A stretch of 6,292 nucleotides of DNA from Oscillospiraceae bacterium (GCA_009783805.1 WRCU01000093.1:1-6292); one strand, 5' to 3'; positions 1 to 5,941 are shown, counted from the first letter of the stretch. Translations and numbers: made by a program. The notes: generated by a model from the sequence alone, not told the origin.

Positions 1-1
1 G

Positions 2-664
2 CGGCGCGCAGGGCGGGTGCGGCCCTATGAACGAGGCGAAGGCGAACCAGGGGCGGCCCAGCGGGTCGGGCTCGTTTATCAGGCCCACCACCTCGTCGGC
101 CACGAACGACTCGACCGTCAGCTCCTTGGGCAAGGCGGCCGTCTGCGGCACGTAGTACATCTCGGTGCGCTCCCCGTGCGGCTGCTCCACGTGCGCGTAC
201 TCCGGGTGCGATCCCATCAGGAACGACCCGTAGGCGTCGCGGGAGCGCTCCTCGGGCGTCCCGTATATCTCCTCGGTACGAAGGGTCACGTCGTACCCCA
301 GGTCCTCCCCGCCGTCCGGCGTCGTGTGGAACTTGCCGACGCCGTAGGTGCGGTAGCCGAGCTCCCTGAGGCGCCTGGCCAGGTACGGGCCGCAGCGGCC
401 CTCCATCGACTCGGGGAGGCCCCCCAGGGCCCTGGGCGGCCTGTTGCTGAACGAGCACGTCGTGTGGGGGTCGCGGCCCGTCCTTACCGAGTACCGCGCC
501 GCGACGCAGACGGGGGCCGGGGTGTACGCGTTCGTGAACGAGGCGCCGCGCCGCACCAGGCGGTCGAGGTTCGGGGTCGATATCCTGGGGTTGCCCAGGG
601 CCGCGACGCAGTCGTGCCTGAGCTGGTCGCACATGAGGTAGAGGATGTTCGGCTTGGCTGGCAT
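2..664 (-). CDS. Type I sulfatase (formylglycine-dependent), N-terminal part, cut by window edge
   Basis: Alkaline-phosphatase-fold sulfatase, which hydrolyses sulfate esters with a cysteine-derived formylglycine nucleophile. Read from the minus strand, 221 codons are visible. The N-terminus gives NILYLMCDQLRHD (residues 6-18), the first metal-binding segment with D13/Q14. Residues 53-57 are CVAAR, a C-x-A-x-R variant of the C-x-P-x-R maturation motif; C53 would be converted to formylglycine. VGKFH (109-113) corresponds to the usual GKWH active-site Lys/His pair, and FIGPHPP (212-218) to the conserved late His segment. Bacterial sulfatases are usually about 450-550 aa, so more than half, including the C-terminal metal ligands, lies outside the window. 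ATG at 664 is chosen because GGAGG lies 7 nt upstream. No export signal is visible at the N-terminus, so a cytoplasmic enzyme is likely. Substrate cannot be told; phosphonate monoester or phosphodiester hydrolases of the same superfamily remain possible. It is divergent from the flavoprotein gene at 878. Confidence 0.88.
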   Translation of the reverse strand, partial: MPAKPNILYLMCDQLRHDCVAALGNPRISTPNLDRLVRRGASFTNAYTPAPVCVAARYSVRTGRDPHTTCSFSNRPPRALGGLPESMEGRCGPYLARRLRELGYRTYGVGKFHTTPDGGEDLGYDVTLRTEEIYGTPEERSRDAYGSFLMGSHPEYAHVEQPHGERTEMYYVPQTAALPKELTVESFVADEVVGLINEPDPLGRPWFAFASFIGPHPPCAP

Positions 665-670
665 GGGGGC

Positions 671-676
671 ACCTCC
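671..676 (-). promoter_or_regulatory. Shine-Dalgarno site of the sulfatase gene
   Basis: The minus strand reads GGAGGT six to seven bases before the ATG at 664. It fixes the sulfatase start and rules out longer upstream starts. Confidence 0.75.
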
Positions 677-734
677 GCGCAATGGGGATACGGATCGCAT
701 TATCGGCGGCCGCCTAGGCTGGTTCGGACCATCA

Positions 735-784
735 TACCCCATCCCGCCGCGGGATGCGTGCCGGCATCGCCTGGGGATGGGATA
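735..784. repeat. Nested inverted repeats, possible operator
   Basis: Outer pair: TACCCCATCCC (735-745) and GGGATGGGATA (774-784) are inverted copies matching at 10 of 11 positions, with 28 bp between them. Inner pair: CATCCCG (740-746) and CGGGATG (750-756) form a perfect 7-bp hairpin with a 3-nt loop. The two arrangements share bases, so they cannot both form as RNA at once. Their position between divergent genes and upstream of the 807-836 promoter would suit a regulator binding site. This is inference; no known operator is recognised. Confidence 0.4.
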
Positions 785-806
785 GGCAGGGTCGTAGGCA
801 TAAGGC

Positions 807-836
807 TTGCGTTTCGAATGCGTGTTCGCCTATAAT
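807..836 (+). promoter_or_regulatory. Sigma-70-like promoter of the flavoprotein gene
   Basis: A perfect TATAAT -10 box lies at 831-836. The best -35 candidate is TTGCGT (807-812) at 18-bp spacing; it matches the consensus only in its TTG. Transcription would start near 843, giving a leader of about 35 nt before the ATG at 878. Confidence 0.6.
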
Positions 837-877
837 GTGGCCGCACGTAAAATCACACGGACGATGGGGGATAGGGG

Positions 878-1369
878 ATGGGTATCTACGAAAAGGGGAT
901 GGCGATACTGGAGGAGAGGTTCGGGGGCGGCAAGGACAACGTGATCGGGCTCGCGACGATAGCGCTGGAGGCGGGCGAAGGCGGCAGGCCGCGACCGGTC
1001 GTGAGGGACGTGGACGCCATGTACGAGGACGGCGCCTTCTACGTCGTGACGTACGGCCAGTCAGCCAAGATGAGGCAGATAGAGGCGAACGACCATGTGG
1101 CTCTGGCCGTTAACTTCGAGTGGTTCAACGCGGGCGGCCGCGGCGAGAGCCTAGGTTGGGTGATGAAGCCCGAGAACGCCGAGATAAGGGGGAAGGTCCG
1201 CAAGGCCTTCGAGAAGTGGTATGACATGGCGAACAATGAGAAGGACGAGAACTGCTGCATACTGAAGGTGGCCATGTCCTACGGGACCATAAACATAAAC
1301 CACCATGAGACGCTTATCCTGATGGACTTCGAGGGCAAGTCGGCCACGCTGAGGGGCAAGGAGATATAA
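878..1369 (+). CDS. Pyridoxamine 5'-phosphate oxidase-like FMN-binding split-barrel protein
   Basis: A 163-aa protein of the flavin-reductase-like split-barrel superfamily, probably a cytoplasmic dimer binding FMN or a related cofactor. The N-terminal half has the fold's signature: strand VIGLATIAL (22-30), then GRPRPVVRDVDAMYEDGAFYVVTYG (36-60), then SAKMRQIEANDHVALAV (62-78), which matches the usual 'K-x-x-Q-I-x-x-N-x-x-V-x-L' segment after the third strand. The C-terminal half has a helix (103-122), a KDENCCILKV segment (122-131) with adjacent C126/C127, and TININHHETLILMDF (137-151). Length agrees with small members of the family. True PdxH is longer, around 200 aa or more, so PLP synthesis should not be assumed; the substrate is unknown. 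ATG 878 is chosen over the out-of-frame ATG at 864; the ribosome site is a G-rich run (866-877) rather than a clean GGAGG. The gene has its own promoter and stops 38 bp before the convergent receiver gene. Confidence 0.8.
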   Translation: MGIYEKGMAILEERFGGGKDNVIGLATIALEAGEGGRPRPVVRDVDAMYEDGAFYVVTYGQSAKMRQIEANDHVALAVNFEWFNAGGRGESLGWVMKPENAEIRGKVRKAFEKWYDMANNEKDENCCILKVAMSYGTININHHETLILMDFEGKSATLRGKEI

Positions 1370-1399
1370 AAAGCGTGCGGCGCCCGACGGACGGGTCGC
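1368..1399 (-). terminator. Possible weak terminator at the end of the signalling operon
   Basis: Between the convergent stop codons, CCCG (1383-1386) and CGGG (1392-1395) pair across a 5-nt loop. The stem can be extended by a G-U pair and two G-C pairs with one bulged base. On the minus strand it is followed, after about 7 nt, by TTTTT (1372-1368). The gap between stem and T-run is long for an intrinsic terminator, and the plus strand has no T-run, so the call is tentative. Confidence 0.25.
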
Positions 1400-1407
1400 G
1401 GCCCGGC

Positions 1408-1791
1408 TTAGCGCGCCTTGGCGTGCCGCCTGACCTTCTCGACGAGCACCTCGGGCTTGAACGGCTTCACGATGAAGTCGCAGGCGCCCAAGGCCATGGC
1501 CGCCGTGACGTTGTCCAGGCTGCCCTCCGAGGTGAGGAAGATGATGGGGGCCTCCGCCCCCCCGTCCACGCCCCTGATCACGGGGACGAGCTCGAACCCG
1601 TTGATGCCCGGCATCCTGTAGTCGAGCAGTATGAGGTCGGGCCTGACCCTTGCCAGCACCTTCCCGACCTCGGTCGGGTCGGCGACCTTAAAGACCTTGT
1701 ACTCGCCGCCCAGGACCGACGCGACCGCGTTCAATATGGAAGGGGAATCGTCCACCGCCAGTATGACCGGCCTCCCCGTTTCGTTCGCCAT
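1408..1791 (-). CDS. Stand-alone response-regulator receiver (CheY-like, no output domain)
   Basis: A 127-aa protein that is a receiver (REC) domain from end to end. The acidic pocket is D14/D15 (AVDDSPS), the phosphoacceptor D57 (LILLDYRMPG), the switch Thr T87 (IIFLTSE) and the conserved Lys K109 (DFIVKPF). All key residues are present, so it should be phosphorylated normally. Nothing follows the last REC helix, so output must come by protein-protein contact, or it may act as a phosphate sink or shuttle. It is the last gene of the operon, 37 bp after the hybrid kinase, with a long G-run (1799-1805) as ribosome site about 7 nt before ATG 1791. The ...MPGINGF... and ...LTSEGSLDN... segments resemble receivers normally joined to HD-GYP or GGDEF outputs, so descent from such a regulator by loss of output is possible. 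The natural partner is the Hpt domain of the kinase next to it (inference). Confidence 0.92.
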   Translation of the reverse strand: MANETGRPVILAVDDSPSILNAVASVLGGEYKVFKVADPTEVGKVLARVRPDLILLDYRMPGINGFELVPVIRGVDGGAEAPIIFLTSEGSLDNVTAAMALGACDFIVKPFKPEVLVEKVRRHAKAR

Positions 1792-1828
1792 TCGTGCACC
1801 CCCCCTTAGCCGACATGCGCCTTACGCC

Positions 1829-4633
1829 CTATAGCGCCGCATCCTTGACGTATCCCTTGATCAACCCAATGGCCTTGGCGTAGTCCATCATCATGACGGC
1901 GTCCCCGACGTCCTCCGCCAAGGACATGAGGGCGCCGCCGAGGCTGAGGGATCCCAAGGATTCCATCGCCCCGTCGATGGCCACCAGGTCCGACTCATCC
2001 AAGGCGGCCATGAGCCGCAGCAGGGTGGGGGCCAACTCGGGCGGGGCGGTATCCGGCCCCGCAGGCCTGACTATGGCCGACAACGCGTCGTCCAGGCCCA
2101 TGAGGAACGCATCCAGCGCGCCCATGAACCCCGCCAGGCCTTCCCGGCAGGCAGGCAGGTCCCCCCCGTCGGAGGCCTCCTCCAAGCCGTGGGCCATCGC
2201 GGACAGCGCCATCGCCCCCACGTTCGCCAGCGAGCCCTTCATCCCGTGCGCCTCTATGCCGAATGACCCGAGGTCCCCGGAGTTGATGGACCCGGACAGG
2301 ATGGCCTTGCCCTTCCTCAGCTCCTGCGCCATCAGCCTGAGGGTCTTGGCGTACACGTCGCGCTGCAGGCTGACCCGCTCAAGCCCGGCGCCCACGTCGA
2401 GGCCGCGGATCCGCCCCAGCCTTTCCCAGAACCCCTCGCCCAAGTCCGGTGAGCCGACGGCCCCTGAGGCGGAGGCGGCCTTCACGTCTATCAGCTTATC
2501 GGCCGGCAGCCACTTTTTCAAAATTCGGACAAGCTCCGACTTGATGAGGGGCTTGGTGAGGTAGTCGTTCATGCCGGCGATCAACATCCGGTCCCTGGCG
2601 TTGGGGTACACGCTGGCGGTCAGCGCTATTATGGGGGTGGCCACGCCCAGCCCGCGTATGGCCGCGGCCGTCTCGACCCCGGTCATCCCCGGCATCCTGT
2701 GGTCCATGAATATGAGGTCGTAGGACCCTTCCTGGACCTTCTCGACGGCCCGCGACCCGGAGTCGGCCGTATCGGCCTCGATTCTAAATATACGCATGAG
2801 ACCGCACGCGACGCTGAGGTTCGTCTTGTTGTCGTCCACGACGAGGACCCTCGCCTCAGGGGCCTCGAAAAGCGTGTCCTTGGTGTTGCCGTGCTGTATG
2901 AGGGTCTCGTCGCCGATGACCTTCGGGATCTCCACGTGGAAAGTCGTGCCTTGGCCGTAAACGCTCTCAACCGTTATGGAGCCGCCCATCATGTCGACTA
3001 TGGACTTCGTGATGGTGAGGCCCAGGCCCGTTCCCTTGGTGTTCCTGTTTGCCAGCACGTTGACCTGCTCGAACGCGTCGAACAGCGTGCCTATGCTCTC
3101 GGGCGGGATCCCTATGCCGGTGTCGCTCACCGAGATCCTGATGGTGGGCTCGCTGAAGCCGACCGTCAGGGTGATGCTGCCTTCGTTCGTGAACTTGATG
3201 GCGTTGCTGATCAAGTTCAGAAAGACCTGCCTTAGCCTCACGTCGTCGCCGTACAGTATGAGGTGGGGGTGCTCCTGCATGTTCAGCCTGAACGAGACCC
3301 GCTTGCCGTCCAGGAGGAACTGGGTCACCGACCCGATGTTGTCGATGAGCACGTCGAAGTCGTAGTGGACGGGCACCAGGACGTACTTGCCGGACTGGAT
3401 CTTCGATATGTCCAGTATGTCGTTGATGATGCCCAATAGGGCCATGGACGACAGCTTCATGTCCTCCACGTACTGCTGCTGGCGGGGGGTCAGGCTCTCG
3501 TGGAGGAGCAGCTCGGTCATGCCCAGGACGGCGTTCATGGGGGTGCGGATCTCATGGGACATGTTCGCGAGGAACTCGCTCTTCAGAGCGTCGGCCGCCT
3601 GGGCCGACTGCTTCTCGACGACGGCCACGTACTCGCGGGCGACCGCCTTCTTGCGCTTCGAATCCACGCTGTAGAGCAGGACGGAGAGGAGGACCGTCAT
3701 GGAAGCCCCGATGAGGGAGATGATGAGCTGCATGGCGAAGCGCTCGGCGTTGTACTCGTCCTTGGGGACCACTATGGAGACGGTCCAGCCGTCGCCCAGG
3801 GAGGAGAAGAACGTCACGGACAGCACGCCCTCGTAGTTGACGCCCTCACGCTCCGCGTAGTCGCCGCCGGAGCGCAGCTCGTCCATGAGGCCCGAGAAGA
3901 CGCTCTCTATCTCTTCCAAATTACGGCCCACCATCTCCGGGTTGGGATGGGAGACTATGTGGCTGTCGCCGTAGATGAGGATCCCGTAGCTTCCCTCCGA
4001 GAGCGATATGTCGCTTACGTAGCGGCTGATGTTCGAGACGGGCATGTCCAGGCTCAGCACGAAGAGGGGCTCACCGTCCCCGCCGTACACGCATTGCGAG
4101 AAGGCCAGCACCATCTCGCCGCTGTAGGCGGAAAGGTAAGGCATTGATACGGCGGTCTGGCCCCCGGCCCCGGTCGCGGCCAGGTACCAAGGACGCTCCG
4201 TGGGCTCGTAGCCTGCGGGAGCCTGCCAGCCGTTCCCGTCCAGGAAGGAGCCGCCGTATGCGTGGAAGTACCCGTAGACGCCGACGTAATTGCTGCCGTG
4301 CATGTCGTCCGGATCCCTCAGGAGGCCCGTCACCTCGGTCAAGTACCGACGAGTTTCCGCCTCGTCGGCTCCGCCGGCTATCATCCGGCGGACCGTCTGC
4401 GCGACGAGGGCCAATGCGGTTTCGGACATATGGACCTCCTGGCTCACGTTGAGCTTCGCGCGTTCCAAGAGCCCGTTCGCCGTCTCTATCGAGCGGTTGT
4501 GGAACACCCAGCCGACGTACATGTCGCACGTTATGACCATGCAGGCGAAGGCCAGGACGACGCATATGACCTTCGTGAGCATGGAGAACCTCCCGATGCT
4601 CCCCAAGGAGAGCGCGTGGCGGCCCGGCTTCAT
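1829..4633 (-). CDS. Membrane hybrid histidine kinase: dCACHE - HisKA - HATPase - REC - Hpt
   Basis: A 934-aa sensor kinase. TM1 is at about 20-44; an extracytoplasmic double-CACHE sensor (about 45-298) carries Y142-x4-R-P-W-Y150; TM2 is at about 301-322. No HAMP domain follows; a roughly 35-residue helical linker joins TM2 directly to HisKA, with H360 in SHEIRTP. The ATPase domain has the N-box NLISNAIKF (N473/N477), G1 DTGIGIP (504-510), F-box FDAFEQ (518-523) and G2 GTGLGL (534-539). The receiver (about 595-712) has D600/D601, phosphoacceptor D644 (MDHRMPG), T672 and K694. The Hpt domain (about 730-850) has H796 in AHGMKGS. A helical tail (about 856-934) matches no domain I know. The protein is therefore complete for a His-Asp-His relay, ending with transfer to a separate receiver. 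ATG 4633 overlaps the stop of the HD-GYP gene as ATGA, so translation is probably coupled. The ligand is unknown. Confidence 0.95.
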   Translation of the reverse strand: MKPGRHALSLGSIGRFSMLTKVICVVLAFACMVITCDMYVGWVFHNRSIETANGLLERAKLNVSQEVHMSETALALVAQTVRRMIAGGADEAETRRYLTEVTGLLRDPDDMHGSNYVGVYGYFHAYGGSFLDGNGWQAPAGYEPTERPWYLAATGAGGQTAVSMPYLSAYSGEMVLAFSQCVYGGDGEPLFVLSLDMPVSNISRYVSDISLSEGSYGILIYGDSHIVSHPNPEMVGRNLEEIESVFSGLMDELRSGGDYAEREGVNYEGVLSVTFFSSLGDGWTVSIVVPKDEYNAERFAMQLIISLIGASMTVLLSVLLYSVDSKRKKAVAREYVAVVEKQSAQAADALKSEFLANMSHEIRTPMNAVLGMTELLLHESLTPRQQQYVEDMKLSSMALLGIINDILDISKIQSGKYVLVPVHYDFDVLIDNIGSVTQFLLDGKRVSFRLNMQEHPHLILYGDDVRLRQVFLNLISNAIKFTNEGSITLTVGFSEPTIRISVSDTGIGIPPESIGTLFDAFEQVNVLANRNTKGTGLGLTITKSIVDMMGGSITVESVYGQGTTFHVEIPKVIGDETLIQHGNTKDTLFEAPEARVLVVDDNKTNLSVACGLMRIFRIEADTADSGSRAVEKVQEGSYDLIFMDHRMPGMTGVETAAAIRGLGVATPIIALTASVYPNARDRMLIAGMNDYLTKPLIKSELVRILKKWLPADKLIDVKAASASGAVGSPDLGEGFWERLGRIRGLDVGAGLERVSLQRDVYAKTLRLMAQELRKGKAILSGSINSGDLGSFGIEAHGMKGSLANVGAMALSAMAHGLEEASDGGDLPACREGLAGFMGALDAFLMGLDDALSAIVRPAGPDTAPPELAPTLLRLMAALDESDLVAIDGAMESLGSLSLGGALMSLAEDVGDAVMMMDYAKAIGLIKGYVKDAAL

Positions 4634-5706
4634 GGCCTCGCCTCGCTTACCGCCCTGATCCTGTCCGAGAGGCTCATGAAAAGGTCCGTCAGGATGGGGT
4701 CGAACTGGCTGCCGCGGCCTTCCATGAGTATCCCCATGGCCTCGCCGTGGGAGAGCGCCTTCTTGTACGGCCGCTCTGATATCAGGGCGTCGTACACGTC
4801 CGCGATGGTCATCATCCTCGCCTGCAGCGGTATCTCCTCACCCTTGAGCCCGTCGGGGTAGCCCGTCCCGTCCCACTTCTCGTGGTGGCGGTGGGCGAGC
4901 ACCTTGGCATACTCCAGGAAGGTCTGGTTCGGGACCTTGTTCTCCAGCTTCTCCAGCAGGGTCTTCCCGTAGAGCGAGTGCAGCTGCATGTCCATGAGCT
5001 CCTCGTCGCTCAGGCGCGAAGGCTTCAGGAGCACGTCGTCGCGTATCTTGATCTTCCCCACGTCGTGCAGGAGAGCGGACTTCATGAACGCGTCCGTGTC
5101 CCAGGAGTCGACCTCCGCTGTGTACGCCGGCATCCGCATCATGGCCTCGAGCAGTATCCCCAGGTACCTTTGGACCCGGTCCACGTGGTGGCCCGTCTCC
5201 GAGTCGCGGAACTCGATCATCTCGGCCGCCCACATGATCACCGCGTTCTGCAGCGCCGATATGTCGTCCGTCCGCTCGCTCACGAGGTCTATGAGGTTGC
5301 CGCTGTACTCGCGTATCACGTCCCTCTGCGACTGGAGCAGGAGGTGCAGCTCGACCCTCTTTAGCAGGATCGGCGGCGAGAACGGCTTCGTGATGTAGTC
5401 GACCGCCCCGAGGGACAGGCCCTGCAGCTCGTTCTCGTTCGCGCTCTTGGCCGTGAGGAAGATGACCGGTATGTTCGCCGTCTCGGGGTTTATTTTTAAG
5501 CCCTTGATCGTGTCGTAGCCGCTCATGCCCGGCATCTCCACGTCGAGGAGTATGAGGTCGGGCCTCAATTTTTTGAGGGCGGCGAAGAGCTTCTCGCCAG
5601 ACGGTATGGTGATGATGGTGTACTTATGCTGCAAGGCGTTCTTGCCCATGTTCAGGTTGACTATGTTGTCGTCCACCAGGAAGATGCATGGTTTCCGTTC
5701 CTCCAT
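4630..5706 (-). CDS. REC-HD-GYP response regulator, probable cyclic-di-GMP phosphodiesterase
   Basis: A 358-aa RpfG-type regulator (numbering from ATG 5706). The N-terminal receiver (about 6-122) has D12/D13, phosphoacceptor D55 (LILLDVEMPG), T85 and K107. A helical linker (about 125-155) leads to the HD-GYP domain: E170-T-G-x-H174, H214-D215 with K218 (HDVGK), H243, H274-H275-E276, G282-Y283-P284, and D303. These are the metal and catalytic residues of active HD-GYP enzymes, including the Glu that goes with a trinuclear centre. The expected reaction is c-di-GMP to pGpG or GMP. Phosphorylation of D55 would control activity. TTG at 5709 is also possible as start; ATG 5706 is preferred, with AAGGAG 9 nt upstream (6 nt from TTG). 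It is the first gene of the operon, and its stop overlaps the kinase start by 4 bp, which argues strongly for the two being a cognate pair. No GGDEF cyclase lies in the window. Confidence 0.95.
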   Translation of the reverse strand: MEERKPCIFLVDDNIVNLNMGKNALQHKYTIITIPSGEKLFAALKKLRPDLILLDVEMPGMSGYDTIKGLKINPETANIPVIFLTAKSANENELQGLSLGAVDYITKPFSPPILLKRVELHLLLQSQRDVIREYSGNLIDLVSERTDDISALQNAVIMWAAEMIEFRDSETGHHVDRVQRYLGILLEAMMRMPAYTAEVDSWDTDAFMKSALLHDVGKIKIRDDVLLKPSRLSDEELMDMQLHSLYGKTLLEKLENKVPNQTFLEYAKVLAHRHHEKWDGTGYPDGLKGEEIPLQARMMTIADVYDALISERPYKKALSHGEAMGILMEGRGSQFDPILTDLFMSLSDRIRAVSEARP

Positions 5707-5715
5707 CAACCCCGT

Positions 5716-5721
5716 CTCCTT
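5716..5721 (-). promoter_or_regulatory. Shine-Dalgarno site of the HD-GYP gene
   Basis: AAGGAG on the minus strand, 9 nt from ATG 5706 and 6 nt from the adjacent in-frame TTG 5709. Both spacings work, so the N-terminus is uncertain by one residue. A second SD-like run, AAAGGAGG (5748-5755), lies at the predicted transcript 5' end, but no start codon follows it at useful spacing. Confidence 0.65.
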
Positions 5722-5756
5722 CTCGTGCCGGAAGTATGCCGTGCAGGCCTCCTTTC

Positions 5757-5785
5757 ATCATAGCAGATTTTGCCATACGAATCAA
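5757..5785 (-). promoter_or_regulatory. Sigma-70-like promoter of the three-gene signalling operon
   Basis: On the minus strand TTGATT (5785-5780) is followed after exactly 17 bp by TATGAT (5762-5757). These match consensus at 4 of 6 and 5 of 6 positions. Transcription would start near 5750, about 43 nt before ATG 5706. No other good promoter was seen within the operon, which fits one transcript for all three genes. Confidence 0.75.
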
Positions 5786-5822
5786 AGCGGGGATCACAGC
5801 GCCCGGCGGGTCCGCCGCGTCC

Positions 5823-5889
5823 TCGTGCGGCCCGGCGCGCCCGGTGGCCGTAGGCTTTTCGCCGCGGTCCTGGGCGCGGGGCCGCACGA
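5823..5889. repeat. Long GC-rich inverted repeat between divergent promoters
   Basis: TCGTGCGGCCC (5823-5833) and GGGCCGCACGA (5879-5889) are perfect 11-bp inverted copies. Directly inside, CGCGCCC (5836-5842) and GGGCGCG (5872-5878) add 7 more pairs after a 2-nt bulge, leaving a 29-nt loop. The total of 18 pairs is almost all G-C. No T-run follows on either strand, so it does not look like an intrinsic terminator. It could be an operator, a structured RNA element or a dispersed repeat copy. Confidence 0.55.
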
Positions 5890-5891
5890 TC

Positions 5892-5900
5892 TGGTAAGAT
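5892..5900 (+). promoter_or_regulatory. Possible extended -10 promoter for the zinc peptidase gene
   Basis: TGG-TAAGAT reads as an extended -10 (TGn plus TAAGAT at 5895-5900). The -35 position, around 5871-5877, is only G/C-rich and inside the long inverted repeat. Transcription would start near 5907, at the 5' arm of the next hairpin. Confidence 0.4.
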
Positions 5901-5906
5901 TGGGTG

Positions 5907-5941
5907 GCCGCCGCAAGGCCAAGGCGGCATCTAGGCCAAGG
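5907..5941 (+). repeat. Leader hairpin and 9-bp direct repeat before the zinc peptidase
   Basis: GCCGCC (5907-5912) and GGCGGC (5923-5928) form a 6-bp stem with a 10-nt loop. AGGCCAAGG occurs twice, at 5916-5924 and 5933-5941, 17 bp apart; the second copy runs into the ribosome site AAGGGGG (5938-5945), which lies 5 nt before ATG 5951. The arrangement could stabilise the mRNA 5' end or affect ribosome access; this is inference. Confidence 0.4.

Larger units (their letters stand above)
665..877. other. Divergent intergenic region between sulfatase and flavoprotein genes
   Basis: About 213 bp with no credible gene. It holds the sulfatase ribosome site, a rightward promoter (TATAAT at 831-836), and inverted repeats at 735-784. 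For the leftward sulfatase transcript I see only possible -10 boxes on the minus strand, GATAAT (699-704) and TATGAT (731-736). Neither has a convincing -35 box at 16-18 bp, so the sulfatase promoter is unresolved and may need an activator. Confidence 0.6.

Noticed and set aside
731..736. TATGAT on the minus strand as a sulfatase -10 box
   Set aside because: No -35-like sequence at 16-18 bp and no TGn extension; the sequence inside a repeat arm is a weaker explanation than the promoter at 5757-5785, which has both boxes.
17..835. 272-codon open frame on the plus strand over the sulfatase
   Set aside because: It lies antisense to a clear sulfatase, is Arg/Val/Gly-rich with no recognisable domain, and runs on through the intergenic region. 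It is an effect of high GC.
2683..2970. Second minus-strand frame within the kinase REC region, possible frameshift or overlapping gene
   Set aside because: The kinase frame is intact through G2, REC and Hpt, so no frameshift is needed; the other frame is Arg/Ser-rich noise.
3500..4147. 215-codon open frame opposite the kinase sensor region
   Set aside because: The kinase reading has continuous conserved domains here; the opposite frame is a mirror of it.
5748..5755. AAAGGAGG as the ribosome site of a leader peptide before the HD-GYP gene
   Set aside because: No ATG, GTG or TTG follows at 5-10 nt, and it overlaps the predicted transcription start.
5688..5897. 69-codon plus-strand frame in the divergent intergenic region
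   Set aside because: It crosses the operon promoter and inverted repeat, has Ser/Pro/Arg-rich composition and no good ribosome site.
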